DNA of 64,000 nucleotides from Gordonia sp049847105 (GTDB taxonomy: Bacteria; Actinomycetota; Actinomycetes; Mycobacteriales; Mycobacteriaceae): the NCBI RefSeq assembly GCF_049847105.1, contig NZ_JBNCNS010000004.1, forward strand, positions 124,001 to 188,000, in the 5' to 3' direction. The notes beneath the pieces are model-generated. The model saw only the letters and a list, made by a program, of their open reading frames with translations. It did not search any database and was not told where the DNA came from. A program made the translations under genes and the position numbers. Numbering within the stretch: the first letter of the stretch is position 1; every line of letters starts with the position of its first letter. Below are positions 1 to 8,545 of the stretch, piece after piece.

Positions 1-1
1 G

Positions 2-247
2 GCGAAGCTCGCCGATGCACTGCGGTCCGGTGTGGCGCCCGGGTCACCCGAGGCCAACGCCCTCGCCGAGGAGCACCGTTCGGGTATCAACCGGTTTTAC
101 GACTGCGGCCACGAGATGCAGGTGAATCTCGCGAACATGTACGTCGCCGATCCACGGTTCACCAAGCACTACGACGATGTGGCGCCGGGGCTTGCGCTTT
201 ACGTTCGAGACGTCATCGTGGCCAACGCCGAACAGCAGCGAAGCTGA
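2..247 (+). CDS. C-terminal end of a TipAS-domain (MerR-type) regulator, 5' truncated by window edge
   Basis: The frame is open from the first bases and stops at 245-247, giving about 81 residues. The sequence resembles the end of the TipAS drug-sensing domain of TipAL/SkgA-like MerR regulators: an alpha-helical segment with HRSGINRFYDCG, then a YVADPRFTKHYDD stretch and PGLALYVRDVI. In that family this domain binds ligands and an N-terminal MerR helix-turn-helix binds DNA. That half would lie outside the window, so whether this is a full MerR protein cannot be seen. The gene ends 43 bp from the convergent murF. The call rests on domain resemblance only. Confidence 0.7.
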   Translation, partial: AKLADALRSGVAPGSPEANALAEEHRSGINRFYDCGHEMQVNLANMYVADPRFTKHYDDVAPGLALYVRDVIVANAEQQRS

Positions 248-290
248 TCTCGACTGTGGCACCGTCTCTCTTCTCGGCTCTCTGAGAGGT

Positions 291-1610
291 TCACGCACCC
301 AACGCGGTGGCGACCCGTTCGAGGGCGGCGACCCGACTGCCCTTCACGAGCACCGCGTCGCCCGCGGCGAGGTCGGAGAGCTCCGCAAGCGCGCCGTCGA
401 CGTTCGCCACATGTCGCGCCGCATTGCCGTAGTGCGACTCGTCGACGGCGATCACTTCGATCCCGAGGTCGTGGGCGCGCTTGGCGATGGCAGCGTGCTG
501 GGCAGCCGAATCTGATCCGAGTTCGGCCATGGTGCCGAGCACGGCGACTCGACGACGGGCGTCGAGTGCGGCCAGCGACTGCAGGGCGGCGGCCATCGAG
601 GTCGGATTGGCGTTGTAGGCATCGTTGAGCACGATGACGCCGGCGGGCGTGGTCACCAGTTCCATCCGCAGTCCCGACAACGCGGCATCGAGCAGACCGT
701 TCGGCATGTCGTCGACCGGGACGCCGAGCCATCCGGCCGCGGCCGCCGCGGCCAGCGCATTGGGTACCTGGTGTTCGCCACGGGCGCCGAGCCGGATGTC
801 GGTCTCGCCCCACGGGGTGTGCAGCCGGAACGAGGCGCGCAACTGATCGTCGAGGGTGACATCCGACGCATGCACGTCCGACGATGCGCTCAGACCGAAG
901 GTCAGGACACCGGCGTCGGTCCGGTCTGCCATCGCCGCGACACGTTCGTCGTCGGCGTTCAACACCGCGAGACCGTCCACCGGCAGTGCCTCCACCAGCT
1001 CACCCTTGGCGCGGGCAACGGACTCGATGTCGCCGAACAGTTCCAGATGCACACCCTCGACGCGTGTGATGATGCCGACGGTCGGGCGGGCGATGCCGCA
1101 CAGCAGGTCGATGTGCCCGATGCCGCGTGCGCCCATCTCGACCACGACGGCCTCCGTGTCTTCGGGGGCGCAGGCGAGCGTGAGGGGCAGACCGAGTTCG
1201 TTGTTGAACGATTTCTCGCTGGCGGTGGTGCGGTACGTCGTCGCGAGGACTCCCGCGAGCAGATCCTTCGTCGACGTCTTGCCCACCGAGCCGGTCACGC
1301 CGACGACCCTCTCCGGCAATCGATCGCGCGCCGCGGCGCCGAGGTCGGCGAGCGCCGCAGCGGTGTCGGTGACGGTGATCGTGGGGAGCGTGATGTCGGG
1401 AATGGTGCCCTGGGACGACAGATATGCCGAGGCACCTCCGTCCGCCGCGGCCGCCACGAACTCGTGGCCGTCGCGCGTCGCGACAATCGGCACAAACAGC
1501 TGCCCGGACCGCATGCTCCGGGAGTCGATGCCTGCACCGTCGATCTGCACGTCGTCGCCGACGAGTCGTCCACCGACCGCTGCAGCGACCTCACTTGCCC
1601 TGAAATGCAC
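291..1610 (-). CDS. murF: UDP-N-acetylmuramoyl-tripeptide--D-alanyl-D-alanine ligase (MurF)
   Basis: This cytoplasmic Mur ligase adds the D-Ala-D-Ala dipeptide to the UDP-MurNAc-tripeptide using ATP. The 439-residue protein has the N-terminal MurF substrate domain (about 1-95), the P-loop GSVGKTSTKD near residues 107-116, the central ATPase domain and YNANPTSM near residue 330 at the start of the C-terminal Mur domain. Length is slightly short for the family (about 450-510). The start is GTG at 1610. It is divergent from ddl, whose product is its substrate, so the two form a functional pair. Actinobacteria normally carry murF in the dcw division cluster; no other dcw gene is here, so this may be a second copy or a relocated gene. 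Confidence 0.93.
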   Translation of the reverse strand: MHFRASEVAAAVGGRLVGDDVQIDGAGIDSRSMRSGQLFVPIVATRDGHEFVAAAADGGASAYLSSQGTIPDITLPTITVTDTAAALADLGAAARDRLPERVVGVTGSVGKTSTKDLLAGVLATTYRTTASEKSFNNELGLPLTLACAPEDTEAVVVEMGARGIGHIDLLCGIARPTVGIITRVEGVHLELFGDIESVARAKGELVEALPVDGLAVLNADDERVAAMADRTDAGVLTFGLSASSDVHASDVTLDDQLRASFRLHTPWGETDIRLGARGEHQVPNALAAAAAAGWLGVPVDDMPNGLLDAALSGLRMELVTTPAGVIVLNDAYNANPTSMAAALQSLAALDARRRVAVLGTMAELGSDSAAQHAAIAKRAHDLGIEVIAVDESHYGNAARHVANVDGALAELSDLAAGDAVLVKGSRVAALERVATALGA

Positions 1611-1654
1611 ACCGCAACGCTACAAGCACCGCGTCCGGTAAGCCGGTTGCGGTG
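1610..1654. promoter_or_regulatory. Inverted repeat in the murF/ddl divergent promoter region
   Basis: CACCGCAAC (1610-1618) is repeated as its exact reverse complement GTTGCGGTG (1646-1654), with 27 nt between. The arms straddle the gap between the two divergent start codons, and one overlaps the murF GTG. It could be a shared operator, or chance in GC-rich DNA. No regulator is known for it. Confidence 0.3.
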
Positions 1655-1671
1655 GCCGTATCGTGTCAGCC

Positions 1672-2751
1672 ATGGCTTCACCCCTGCTGCGTCTGGTCGT
1701 CCTCTTCGGTGGCGTTTCCGCCGAACACGACGTCTCTTGCGTCACCGCGGCCCATGTGCTCGCAGCCGCCGATCGCGACAAGTACGAGCTGGTGCCGATC
1801 GGTATCGCGAAGAACGGGACGTGGCTGCGCAACGACAAGGCGATCGCAACGCTCGCCGAGGGCGGTGAGCTGCCCGATCGGCTGGAGACCGCGGGCACCG
1901 AGGTGGAACCGTTGGCCGCGATCCGCGGCGACGCCGATGCGTCGACGATCACCGTCGTGCTGCCGCTCCTGCACGGGCCGCACGGCGAGGACGGCACCAT
2001 CCAGGGGATGCTCGAGCTCTTCAAGGTGCCGTACGTGGGCGCCGGCGTGTTGTCGTCTGCGCTGTGCATGGACAAGGCGATGGCCAAGATCGTCGCCGAG
2101 CAGGCGGGTATCCCGCAGTGCCGGTGGATCGAGTTCCGTGACGGCATCGACGACCCGAACACCATCGTCGGCCGAGCGATCGACGCGCTCGGACTGCCGC
2201 TGTTCGTCAAACCCGCCAACCTGGGGTCGTCGGTGGGCATCACCAAGGCGCACGACGCGTCCGAGCTGGACAAGTCCATCGACCTCGCACTGCGCTACGA
2301 CGACGTGGTGATCATCGAGGAGAGCGTGACGGCGCGCGAGGTGGAGGTGGCCGTGCTCGGCAACACCGCGCCCGAGGCATCGGTCCCCGGCGAGATCCTG
2401 CCCGGCAGCGAGTTCTACGACTACGAGGACAAATACGTCACCGGCGCCGCCACCCTCGTCATCCCTGCCGATCTGCCCGCGGAGGTCACCGGGGAGGTCC
2501 GCGAACTCGCGGCCAAGTCGTTCACCGCGCTGCGGTGCGCGGGCATGGCGCGCGTGGACTTCTTCTACGAGACCGGCGGACGCGGCTGGCTGTTGAACGA
2601 GGTCAACACGATTCCCGGATTCACCCCGGCATCGATGTATCCCAAATTGTGGGAGGCGTCGGGTCTGAGCTACCCCGACCTCATCGACCGACTGGTCACC
2701 CTGGCGCTCGACAACCATCGTCGACGGGTCGGATTCTCCACCGAGCACTGA
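1672..2751 (+). CDS. ddl: D-alanine--D-alanine ligase
   Basis: An ATP-grasp enzyme joining two D-alanines for peptidoglycan stem peptides. It is 359 residues from ATG 1672; an upstream in-frame GTG at 1663 would add three. Near the N-terminus is LFGGVSAEHDVS, the Ddl signature. The ATP-grasp core includes KPANLGSSVGI, and the C-terminal magnesium-binding region is NEVNTIPGFT. The omega-loop reads FYDYEDKY; the tyrosine there is typical of D-Ala-D-Ala ligases, whereas VanA-type D-lactate ligases differ. A normal Ddl is therefore more likely than a vancomycin-resistance ligase. It is divergent from murF, the next enzyme in the branch. Confidence 0.95.
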   Translation: MASPLLRLVVLFGGVSAEHDVSCVTAAHVLAAADRDKYELVPIGIAKNGTWLRNDKAIATLAEGGELPDRLETAGTEVEPLAAIRGDADASTITVVLPLLHGPHGEDGTIQGMLELFKVPYVGAGVLSSALCMDKAMAKIVAEQAGIPQCRWIEFRDGIDDPNTIVGRAIDALGLPLFVKPANLGSSVGITKAHDASELDKSIDLALRYDDVVIIEESVTAREVEVAVLGNTAPEASVPGEILPGSEFYDYEDKYVTGAATLVIPADLPAEVTGEVRELAAKSFTALRCAGMARVDFFYETGGRGWLLNEVNTIPGFTPASMYPKLWEASGLSYPDLIDRLVTLALDNHRRRVGFSTEH

Positions 2752-2753
2752 GC

Positions 2754-2879
2754 GCACGGTCGGCGAGATTCCCTACCCGCTCGGCGGGGAACCGGGCACG
2801 GTCGGCGAGATTCTGTACCCGGTCGGCGGGAAAGTGGGCCCGCTCGGCGCGATTCTGCGCACGGTCGGCGGAGATCTGG
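2754..2879. repeat. 21-bp tandem minisatellite, six units
   Basis: Six consecutive imperfect 21-bp units begin at 2754, 2775, 2796, 2817, 2838 and 2859. All share the core CGGTCGGCG or CGCTCGGCG followed by a purine-rich GATT or GGAA section. Alternate units are the most alike, giving a 42-bp higher-order period. The array fills the gap between the ddl stop and the next gene and has no coding support. Confidence 0.85.
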
Positions 2880-2886
2880 CGGTAAT

Positions 2887-3309
2887 GTGCTCGACGTGAC
2901 CGACCCCCACCGCGATGCCGTCTCGGCGCTGCGCGTGTTGGTCTATTCGGATCATTCGGACACCCGGGCGGCGGTCATCCGCGCACTCGGCCGCAGTCCC
3001 GACCCCGGCCTCCCCGAGCTGAGTTTCGTCGAGGTCGCCACCGCCCCCATGGTGTTCGCACAACTCGATGCCGGCGTGATCGACGTGGTCATCCTCGACG
3101 GCGAGGCGACACCCGCGGGCGGGATGGGCATGGCGAAGCAGATGAAGGACGAGATCGATCCGTGCCCGCCGACGCTCGTGCTACTCGGGCGGGCCGACGA
3201 CCGCTGGCTGGCGGACTGGTCACGGGCCGATGCGACCGCGACGCTGCCGGTGGACCCGATCACCCTGTCGACCACGCTGGTCGAGCTGCTCCGAAACGCC
3301 GAACTCTAG
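2887..3309 (+). CDS. Rv3143-like receiver-domain protein with degenerate phosphorylation pocket
   Basis: A 140-residue stand-alone receiver-like domain (CheY fold) with no output domain. It is the counterpart of the response-regulator gene that precedes nuoA in mycobacteria (Rv3143). The phosphoacceptor position is plausible in VVILDGEAT. The acidic pair is replaced by YSDHSD, and the conserved KP near the end reads LPVDP, so the catalytic lysine is missing. Phosphorylation may be absent or atypical. Start GTG 2887 is used; GTG 2896 is an alternative, and an ATG at 2885 is out of frame. It lies 83 bp upstream of nuoA in the same direction, suggesting a link to respiration. Confidence 0.78.
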   Translation: MLDVTDPHRDAVSALRVLVYSDHSDTRAAVIRALGRSPDPGLPELSFVEVATAPMVFAQLDAGVIDVVILDGEATPAGGMGMAKQMKDEIDPCPPTLVLLGRADDRWLADWSRADATATLPVDPITLSTTLVELLRNAEL

Positions 3310-3392
3310 AAAGCTCGACAACGGCCCCTCCCCCGCTAGTAGGCTTGTGGCACAGCTCACATCAGGCCGCAAATGTGGGGAGCAGCCACCCT

Positions 3393-3806
3393 ATGAACGC
3401 CTACGTCCCGATCATGGTTCTCGGGGCAATTGCCATGGGGTTTGCGGTGTTCTCGGTCGGCATCGCAATCCTGATCGGCCCGAAGCGGTACAACCGCGCC
3501 AAATTGGAACCGTACGAATGCGGCATCGAACCGCTCACCGAATCGCACAGTCTGGCCCCCGGCGGCGCGTCGGTGACCACCACGCCACGCATCACCGACC
3601 GCGTGGTCCAGCGCATCCCCGTGAAGTACTACCTCACGGCGATGCTCTTCATCATCTTCGACATCGAGATCGTCTTCCTCTATCCGTGGGCCGTCGCCTT
3701 CGGCGCCCTCGGATGGTTCGGACTCGCCGCCATGGCCCTGTTCATCATCAACGTGTCGGTGGCCTACGCCTACGAGTGGCGACGCGGAGGACTGACCTGG
3801 GAATGA
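3393..3806 (+). CDS. nuoA: NADH-quinone oxidoreductase subunit A
   Basis: A small membrane subunit of complex I at the junction of the quinone site and the proton-pumping arm. It is 137 residues from ATG 3393. Three hydrophobic helices are visible (about 5-27, 73-95 and 100-122). The conserved loop has KLEPYECGIEPL, followed later by KYYLTAMLFIIFDIEIVFLYPW, which contains the family's conserved acidic pair. It is the first gene of the 14-gene nuo operon; a 69-bp gap separates it from nuoB. Confidence 0.97.
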   Translation: MNAYVPIMVLGAIAMGFAVFSVGIAILIGPKRYNRAKLEPYECGIEPLTESHSLAPGGASVTTTPRITDRVVQRIPVKYYLTAMLFIIFDIEIVFLYPWAVAFGALGWFGLAAMALFIINVSVAYAYEWRRGGLTWE

Positions 3807-3875
3807 CCATGGCCGCGACGTGCGCCCCGCGGGGTTCACGCCGCGACTGCCGGCACACGCAAGGAGGTTCGCGAC

Positions 3876-4430
3876 ATGGGACTCGAGGAGAAACTGCCCA
3901 GCGGCTTCCTGCTGAGCACTGTCGAAGATCTGGCCGGGTTCATGCGCAAGGGATCGTTGTGGCCGGCCACCTTCGGACTGGCGTGCTGCGCCATCGAGAT
4001 GATGGCGACCACGTCCGGCCGTTACGACCTCGCGCGATTCGGGATGGAGGCATTTCGCGCGTCGCCGAGGCAGGCCGACCTGATGATCGTCGCCGGGCGC
4101 GTCAGCCAGAAGATGGCACCGGTGCTGCGACAGATCTACGACCAGATGGCCGAGCCCAAATGGGTACTGGCCATGGGTGTTTGCGCGTCGTCGGGCGGCA
4201 TGTTCAACAACTACGCGGTCGTACAGGGCGTCGACCACGTGGTTCCGGTCGACATCTACCTGCCCGGCTGTCCGCCCCGACCCGAGATGCTGCTCAACGC
4301 GATCCTCAAACTGCATGAGCAGATCGCCGAGATGCCACTCGGGGTCAACCGCGAACAGGCGATCTGGGCGGCCGAACAGGCGGCGCTGCAGGCGAAGCCG
4401 ACCATCGAGATGAAGGGGCTGCTTCGATGA
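3876..4430 (+). CDS. nuoB: NADH-quinone oxidoreductase subunit B
   Basis: A peripheral-arm subunit carrying the terminal [4Fe-4S] cluster N2, which passes electrons to quinone. The 184-residue protein has the adjacent-cysteine motif CCAIEMMA near residue 37. Further ligands are the cysteines in GVCASSGG and PGCPPRPE. A strong AAGGAGG ribosome site sits 9 nt before ATG 3876. Its stop overlaps the nuoC start (ATGA), indicating translational coupling. Confidence 0.98.
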   Translation: MGLEEKLPSGFLLSTVEDLAGFMRKGSLWPATFGLACCAIEMMATTSGRYDLARFGMEAFRASPRQADLMIVAGRVSQKMAPVLRQIYDQMAEPKWVLAMGVCASSGGMFNNYAVVQGVDHVVPVDIYLPGCPPRPEMLLNAILKLHEQIAEMPLGVNREQAIWAAEQAALQAKPTIEMKGLLR

Positions 4431-5167
4431 CCTCAGGGCCCGAAGATCCCGCCCCGGAGACCACCGGGACCGCAGGCGAGATGACCAGAGAGGAACAGAC
4501 CGGACCCGAGCAGATCGGCGTACGTCGCGGCCTGTTCGGTGTGCAGGGCAGCGGTGACACCTCCGGCTACGGCGGACTGGTGCAGGCCGTCACCCTTCCG
4601 GGCAGTTCCGTCCGGCCATATGGCGGCTATTTCGACGACGTGGCAGACGAACTCGCCGCCGGATTGGACGAACTACCCGGAACCGATTACCGGCAGGCCA
4701 TCGACAAAGTGGTGATCTTCCGCGACGAGATGACCCTGCACGTCCACCGTGATCATCTGCGGGCGGTGGCGCTCACGGTGCGGAACCGCGACACGCTCCG
4801 CTTCGAATTGTGTCTGGGCGTCAACGGGGTTCATTACCCCGACGACCGCGATCGGGAACTCCACGCGGTGTACCCCCTGGCCTCGATCACCCACAATCGC
4901 CGCCTCCGACTCGAGGTGTCGGTCGCCGACGTCGATCCGCACATACCGAGTCTGACCGACATCTACCCGACCAACGACTGGCACGAACGCGAGACCTACG
5001 ACTTCTTCGGCATCGTCTTCGACGGCCACCGGTCCCTGACCCGGATCCAGATGCCCGACGACTGGCAGGGACATCCACAGCGAAAAGACTATCCGCTCGG
5101 CGGTGTTCCCGTGGAGTACAAGGGAACCCGGATCGCACCGCCCGATCAACGGAGGTCCTACAACTGA
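4427..5167 (+). CDS. nuoC: NADH-quinone oxidoreductase subunit C
   Basis: A 30-kDa-type peripheral-arm subunit that packs against NuoD. It is 246 residues with a poorly conserved acidic N-terminal extension of about 40 residues. The family core includes YPLASITHNRRLRLE and the signature WHERETYDFFGIVFDGH, ending DWQGHPQRKDYPLGG. It overlaps nuoB by 4 nt and its stop shares a base with the nuoD ATG. NuoC and NuoD are separate genes here, not fused as in E. coli. Confidence 0.98.
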   Translation: MTSGPEDPAPETTGTAGEMTREEQTGPEQIGVRRGLFGVQGSGDTSGYGGLVQAVTLPGSSVRPYGGYFDDVADELAAGLDELPGTDYRQAIDKVVIFRDEMTLHVHRDHLRAVALTVRNRDTLRFELCLGVNGVHYPDDRDRELHAVYPLASITHNRRLRLEVSVADVDPHIPSLTDIYPTNDWHERETYDFFGIVFDGHRSLTRIQMPDDWQGHPQRKDYPLGGVPVEYKGTRIAPPDQRRSYN

Positions 5168-6525
5168 TGACGACCACCGACCACGGCAACTCCCACTCCC
5201 GTCATCGTTCCGCGGATGTGCACCCCACGCAGACGTACACCGTCTCCGGCCAGGACTGGGACGAAATTGTCACAGCGGTGCGGGAACGGGCCGCGGAGCA
5301 ACCCGGCGACGAGCGCATCGTGGTCAACATGGGTCCGCAGCACCCGTCCACCCACGGCGTGCTGCGACTGATCCTGGAGATCGAGGGCGAGACCGTCACC
5401 GAAGCCCGCTGCGGAATCGGCTATCTGCACACCGGGATCGAGAAGAACCTGGAGTACCGCAACTGGACGCAGGGCGTCACCTTCGTCACTCGGATGGACT
5501 ATCTCGCGCCGTTCTTCAACGAGACCGCCTACTGTCTCGGCGTCGAACGCCTGCTCGGTATCACCGACGATGTACCGGAGCGCGCCAGCGTGATCCGCGT
5601 GATGCTCATGGAGCTCAACCGCATCTCATCGCATCTCGTTGCGCTGGCCACCGGCGGAATGGAACTCGGGGCGGTGACGGCGATGTTCCTCGGATTCCGC
5701 GAACGGGAGATGATCCTCGACGTCTTCGAGCACATCACCGGGCTGCGGATGAACCACGCCTACATCCGGCCGGGCGGGGTGTCGCAAGACCTCCCCGACG
5801 ACACGACCGACAAGGTCGCCGCGCTGCTCGATGTCCTGCCGTCGCGACTCGGCGAACTCGAGGACCTGCTCAACGAGAACTACATCTGGAAGGCCCGCAC
5901 CCAGAGCGTCGGCTACCTCGATCTCACCGGGTGTATGGCCCTTGGCATCACCGGCCCGGTGCTGCGGTCCACCGGACTGCCGCACGATCTGCGCAAAACG
6001 CAACCCTACTGTGGTTACGAACATTACGAGTTCGACGTCATCACCGACACCACCTGCGACTCCTACGGTCGCTACCTGATCCGGGTGAAGGAGATGCAGG
6101 AATCGGTGAAGATCGTCCGCCAATGCCTCGACCGCCTGCGCCCCGGTCCGGTGATGGTGTCCGACCGGAAGCTCGCCTGGCCCGCCGATCTCGCGCTCGG
6201 ACCCGACGGCCTCGGCAACTCGCCGGAACACATCGCGAAGATCATGGGCACCTCCATGGAAGCCCTCATCCACCACTTCAAGCTGGTCACCGAGGGGATG
6301 CGGGTACCTGCCGGACAGTGCTACGTCGCCGTCGAATCGCCGCGCGGTGAGCTGGGTGTCCACATGGTCAGCGACGGCGGCACGCGACCGTACCGGGTGC
6401 ATTACCGGGATCCGTCGTTCACGAATCTGCAGGCGGTGGCGGCGATGTGCGAGGGCGGCATGGTCGCCGACGTGATCACCGCCGTTGCCAGCATCGACCC
6501 GGTGATGGGAGGGGTTGACCGATGA
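5167..6525 (+). CDS. nuoD: NADH-quinone oxidoreductase subunit D
   Basis: The 49-kDa-type subunit forming the quinone pocket with NuoB. It is 452 residues from ATG 5167. The signature MGPQHPSTHGVLRL lies near residue 56; RCGIGYLHTGIEKN and RVPAGQCYVAVESPRGELG are also present. The N-terminal extension (about 45 residues) is His- and Ser-rich, as in actinobacterial homologues. It starts on the last base of nuoC and ends overlapping nuoE. Confidence 0.98.
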   Translation: MTTTDHGNSHSRHRSADVHPTQTYTVSGQDWDEIVTAVRERAAEQPGDERIVVNMGPQHPSTHGVLRLILEIEGETVTEARCGIGYLHTGIEKNLEYRNWTQGVTFVTRMDYLAPFFNETAYCLGVERLLGITDDVPERASVIRVMLMELNRISSHLVALATGGMELGAVTAMFLGFREREMILDVFEHITGLRMNHAYIRPGGVSQDLPDDTTDKVAALLDVLPSRLGELEDLLNENYIWKARTQSVGYLDLTGCMALGITGPVLRSTGLPHDLRKTQPYCGYEHYEFDVITDTTCDSYGRYLIRVKEMQESVKIVRQCLDRLRPGPVMVSDRKLAWPADLALGPDGLGNSPEHIAKIMGTSMEALIHHFKLVTEGMRVPAGQCYVAVESPRGELGVHMVSDGGTRPYRVHYRDPSFTNLQAVAAMCEGGMVADVITAVASIDPVMGGVDR

Positions 6526-7202
6526 CCGACCCGGTGTTCGTGGATCTGTCGGCGCCACCCGCGGAGGGCGTTGCGGTGGAGATACCGGCGCCGCACCCGA
6601 CGATCCGCTTCGACGGCCCCGCCGACTACCCCGACGATGTGGCCGAACGACTCTCGGCCGACGCCGCCGGCATCATCGCCCGCTACCCCCGGTCCCGTTC
6701 GGCCCTGCTACCCCTGCTGCACCTGGTGCAATCCGAGGACGGCCAGATCACCCGGGCCGGTGTGACCTTCTGCGCAGACCAACTGGAACTGACCACGGCC
6801 GAGGTGTCCGCCGTCGCCACCTTCTATTCGATGTACCGCCGCTCCCCGACCGGCGAATACCTCGTCGGTGTCTGCACCAACACACTGTGCGCGATCATGG
6901 GCGGTGACGAGATCCTCGCCGCGCTCCGGAGCCACCTCGGTATCGACGCGGGCGAGACGTCGGCGGACGGGCGGATCACCCTCGAACACGTCGAATGCAA
7001 CGCGGCATGCGATTTCGCCCCGGTCGTGATGGTCAACTGGGAGTTCTTCGACAACCAGACCCCCACCAGCAGCGTGGAACTCGTCGAGGATCTGCGCGCA
7101 GGCGTCCCGCTCACCCCGGCCCGCGGGACCGGCATCGTGTGCACGTTCCGACAGACCGCCCGGCTCCTCGCCGGCCTTCCCGAGACGGGGGACCGGGCAT
7201 GA
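6522..7202 (+). CDS. nuoE: NADH-quinone oxidoreductase subunit E
   Basis: A thioredoxin-like [2Fe-2S] subunit (cluster N1a) of the NADH-input module. It is 226 residues. The four cluster ligands are seen in VCTNTLCAIMGG and VECNAACDFAP. The N-terminal helical part includes RSRSALLPLLHLVQSEDG, as in the family, and there is a C-terminal extension of about 50 residues. It overlaps nuoD by 4 nt and nuoF by 4 nt. Confidence 0.97.
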   Translation: MTDPVFVDLSAPPAEGVAVEIPAPHPTIRFDGPADYPDDVAERLSADAAGIIARYPRSRSALLPLLHLVQSEDGQITRAGVTFCADQLELTTAEVSAVATFYSMYRRSPTGEYLVGVCTNTLCAIMGGDEILAALRSHLGIDAGETSADGRITLEHVECNAACDFAPVVMVNWEFFDNQTPTSSVELVEDLRAGVPLTPARGTGIVCTFRQTARLLAGLPETGDRA

Positions 7203-8545
7203 CCGAACCCGCGGAGACCCCCGTGCTCAGCCGATTCTGGTCCGAGCCGGAGTCCTGGACACTGCGGAACTACGAGTCGCACAACGGCTATGCCGCGCTA
7301 CGGTCCGCGCTCACAACCCCGCCCGACGACCTCATCGCATTGGTCAAGGCGTCGGGACTCCGAGGCCGCGGAGGTGCGGGGTTCCCGGTCGGGATGAAAT
7401 GGTCGTTCATCCCTCAGCAGGATCCCGACGGGCCTGCCGCTCCCGCCACGCCACCGCACTACCTGGTGGTCAACGCGGACGAGTCGGAACCGGGCACCTG
7501 CAAGGACATCCCGCTGATGCTGGCCTCCCCGCACTCCTTGATCGAAGGCGCGATCATCGCCGCCTACGCGATCCGCGCCGCGCACGCCTTCATCTATGTG
7601 CGTGGTGAGGTCGCCTCGGTGCTACGTCGACTGCGCACCGCCGTCGACGAGGCCAGGGCAGCAGGCTATCTGGGGAACGACATCCTCGGGTCCGGTTTCG
7701 ATCTCGACCTCGTGGTCCACGCCGGCGCCGGCGCCTACATCTGCGGGGAGGAGACCGCACTCCTGGACTCCCTGGAGGGCCGTCGTGGACAGCCACGCCT
7801 GCGTCCCCCGTTCCCCGCCGTCGCCGGGCTGTACGCGAGTCCGACGGTGGTCAACAATGTCGAGTCCATCGCCAGTGTGCCGCCGATAATCCGCAACGGC
7901 GTCGACTGGTTCCGGACGATGGGCACCGAGAAATCGCCCGGCTTCACGCTGTACTCCCTGTCCGGACATGTCGCCCGACCGGGCCAGTACGAGGCGCCCC
8001 TGGGAATCACGCTGCGGGAGTTGCTCGATCGGGCCGGCGGGGTGCGGTCGGGTCATCAACTCAAATTCTGGACACCGGGCGGATCGTCGACGCCCATCCT
8101 CACCGCCGAGCACCTCGATGTGCCACTCGACTACGAGGGGGTGGGCGAGGCCGGTTCGATGCTGGGCACCAAAGCCTTGCAGATCTTCGACGAGACGACG
8201 TGCGTGGTGCGCGCCGTGCTGCGGTGGACCGAGTTCTACGCGCACGAATCCTGCGGGAAATGCACTCCGTGCCGGGAGGGCACCTACTGGCTGGTGCAGT
8301 TGCTGCGGCGACTCGAGGCGGGCGACGGGCAACCCGAGGACCTCGACACCCTCACCGACATCACCAACACCATCGTCGGAAAGTCGTTCTGCGCGTTGGG
8401 CGACGGTGCGGGCAGTCCGATCGTCTCGTCACTCGAGTACTTCCGCGACGAATACCTGGCACATTTCGAGGGCGGCTGCCCGTTCGACCACCACCGGTCG
8501 ACGCTGTTCGCCGAATCAGTACCCGCTGCAGGAGGTGCGCGATGA
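7199..8545 (+). CDS. nuoF: NADH-quinone oxidoreductase subunit F (NADH- and FMN-binding)
   Basis: Oxidises NADH, holds FMN and carries [4Fe-4S] cluster N3. It is 448 residues from ATG 7199. The FMN/NADH glycine-rich loop is GRGGAGFPVGMKW (about residue 57) and the second NADH-binding segment is GAGAYICGEETAL. The cluster ligands are in SCGKCTPCREG with the fourth cysteine in SFCALGDGA. The start overlaps the nuoE stop and the end overlaps nuoG. Confidence 0.98.
   Translation: MTEPAETPVLSRFWSEPESWTLRNYESHNGYAALRSALTTPPDDLIALVKASGLRGRGGAGFPVGMKWSFIPQQDPDGPAAPATPPHYLVVNADESEPGTCKDIPLMLASPHSLIEGAIIAAYAIRAAHAFIYVRGEVASVLRRLRTAVDEARAAGYLGNDILGSGFDLDLVVHAGAGAYICGEETALLDSLEGRRGQPRLRPPFPAVAGLYASPTVVNNVESIASVPPIIRNGVDWFRTMGTEKSPGFTLYSLSGHVARPGQYEAPLGITLRELLDRAGGVRSGHQLKFWTPGGSSTPILTAEHLDVPLDYEGVGEAGSMLGTKALQIFDETTCVVRAVLRWTEFYAHESCGKCTPCREGTYWLVQLLRRLEAGDGQPEDLDTLTDITNTIVGKSFCALGDGAGSPIVSSLEYFRDEYLAHFEGGCPFDHHRSTLFAESVPAAGGAR

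Noticed and set aside
1672..2751. VanA-type D-Ala-D-Lac ligase
   Set aside because: The omega-loop keeps the YDY and KY tyrosines of ordinary Ddl, and no vanH or vanX is present.
2754..2879. CRISPR-like array
   Set aside because: Units are contiguous with no unique spacers and no cas genes; it is a minisatellite.
2535..2885. Open frame through the 21-bp minisatellite giving RSAR-type repeats
   Set aside because: Overlaps the ddl end in another frame and exists only because 21 is a multiple of three; no start or conservation.
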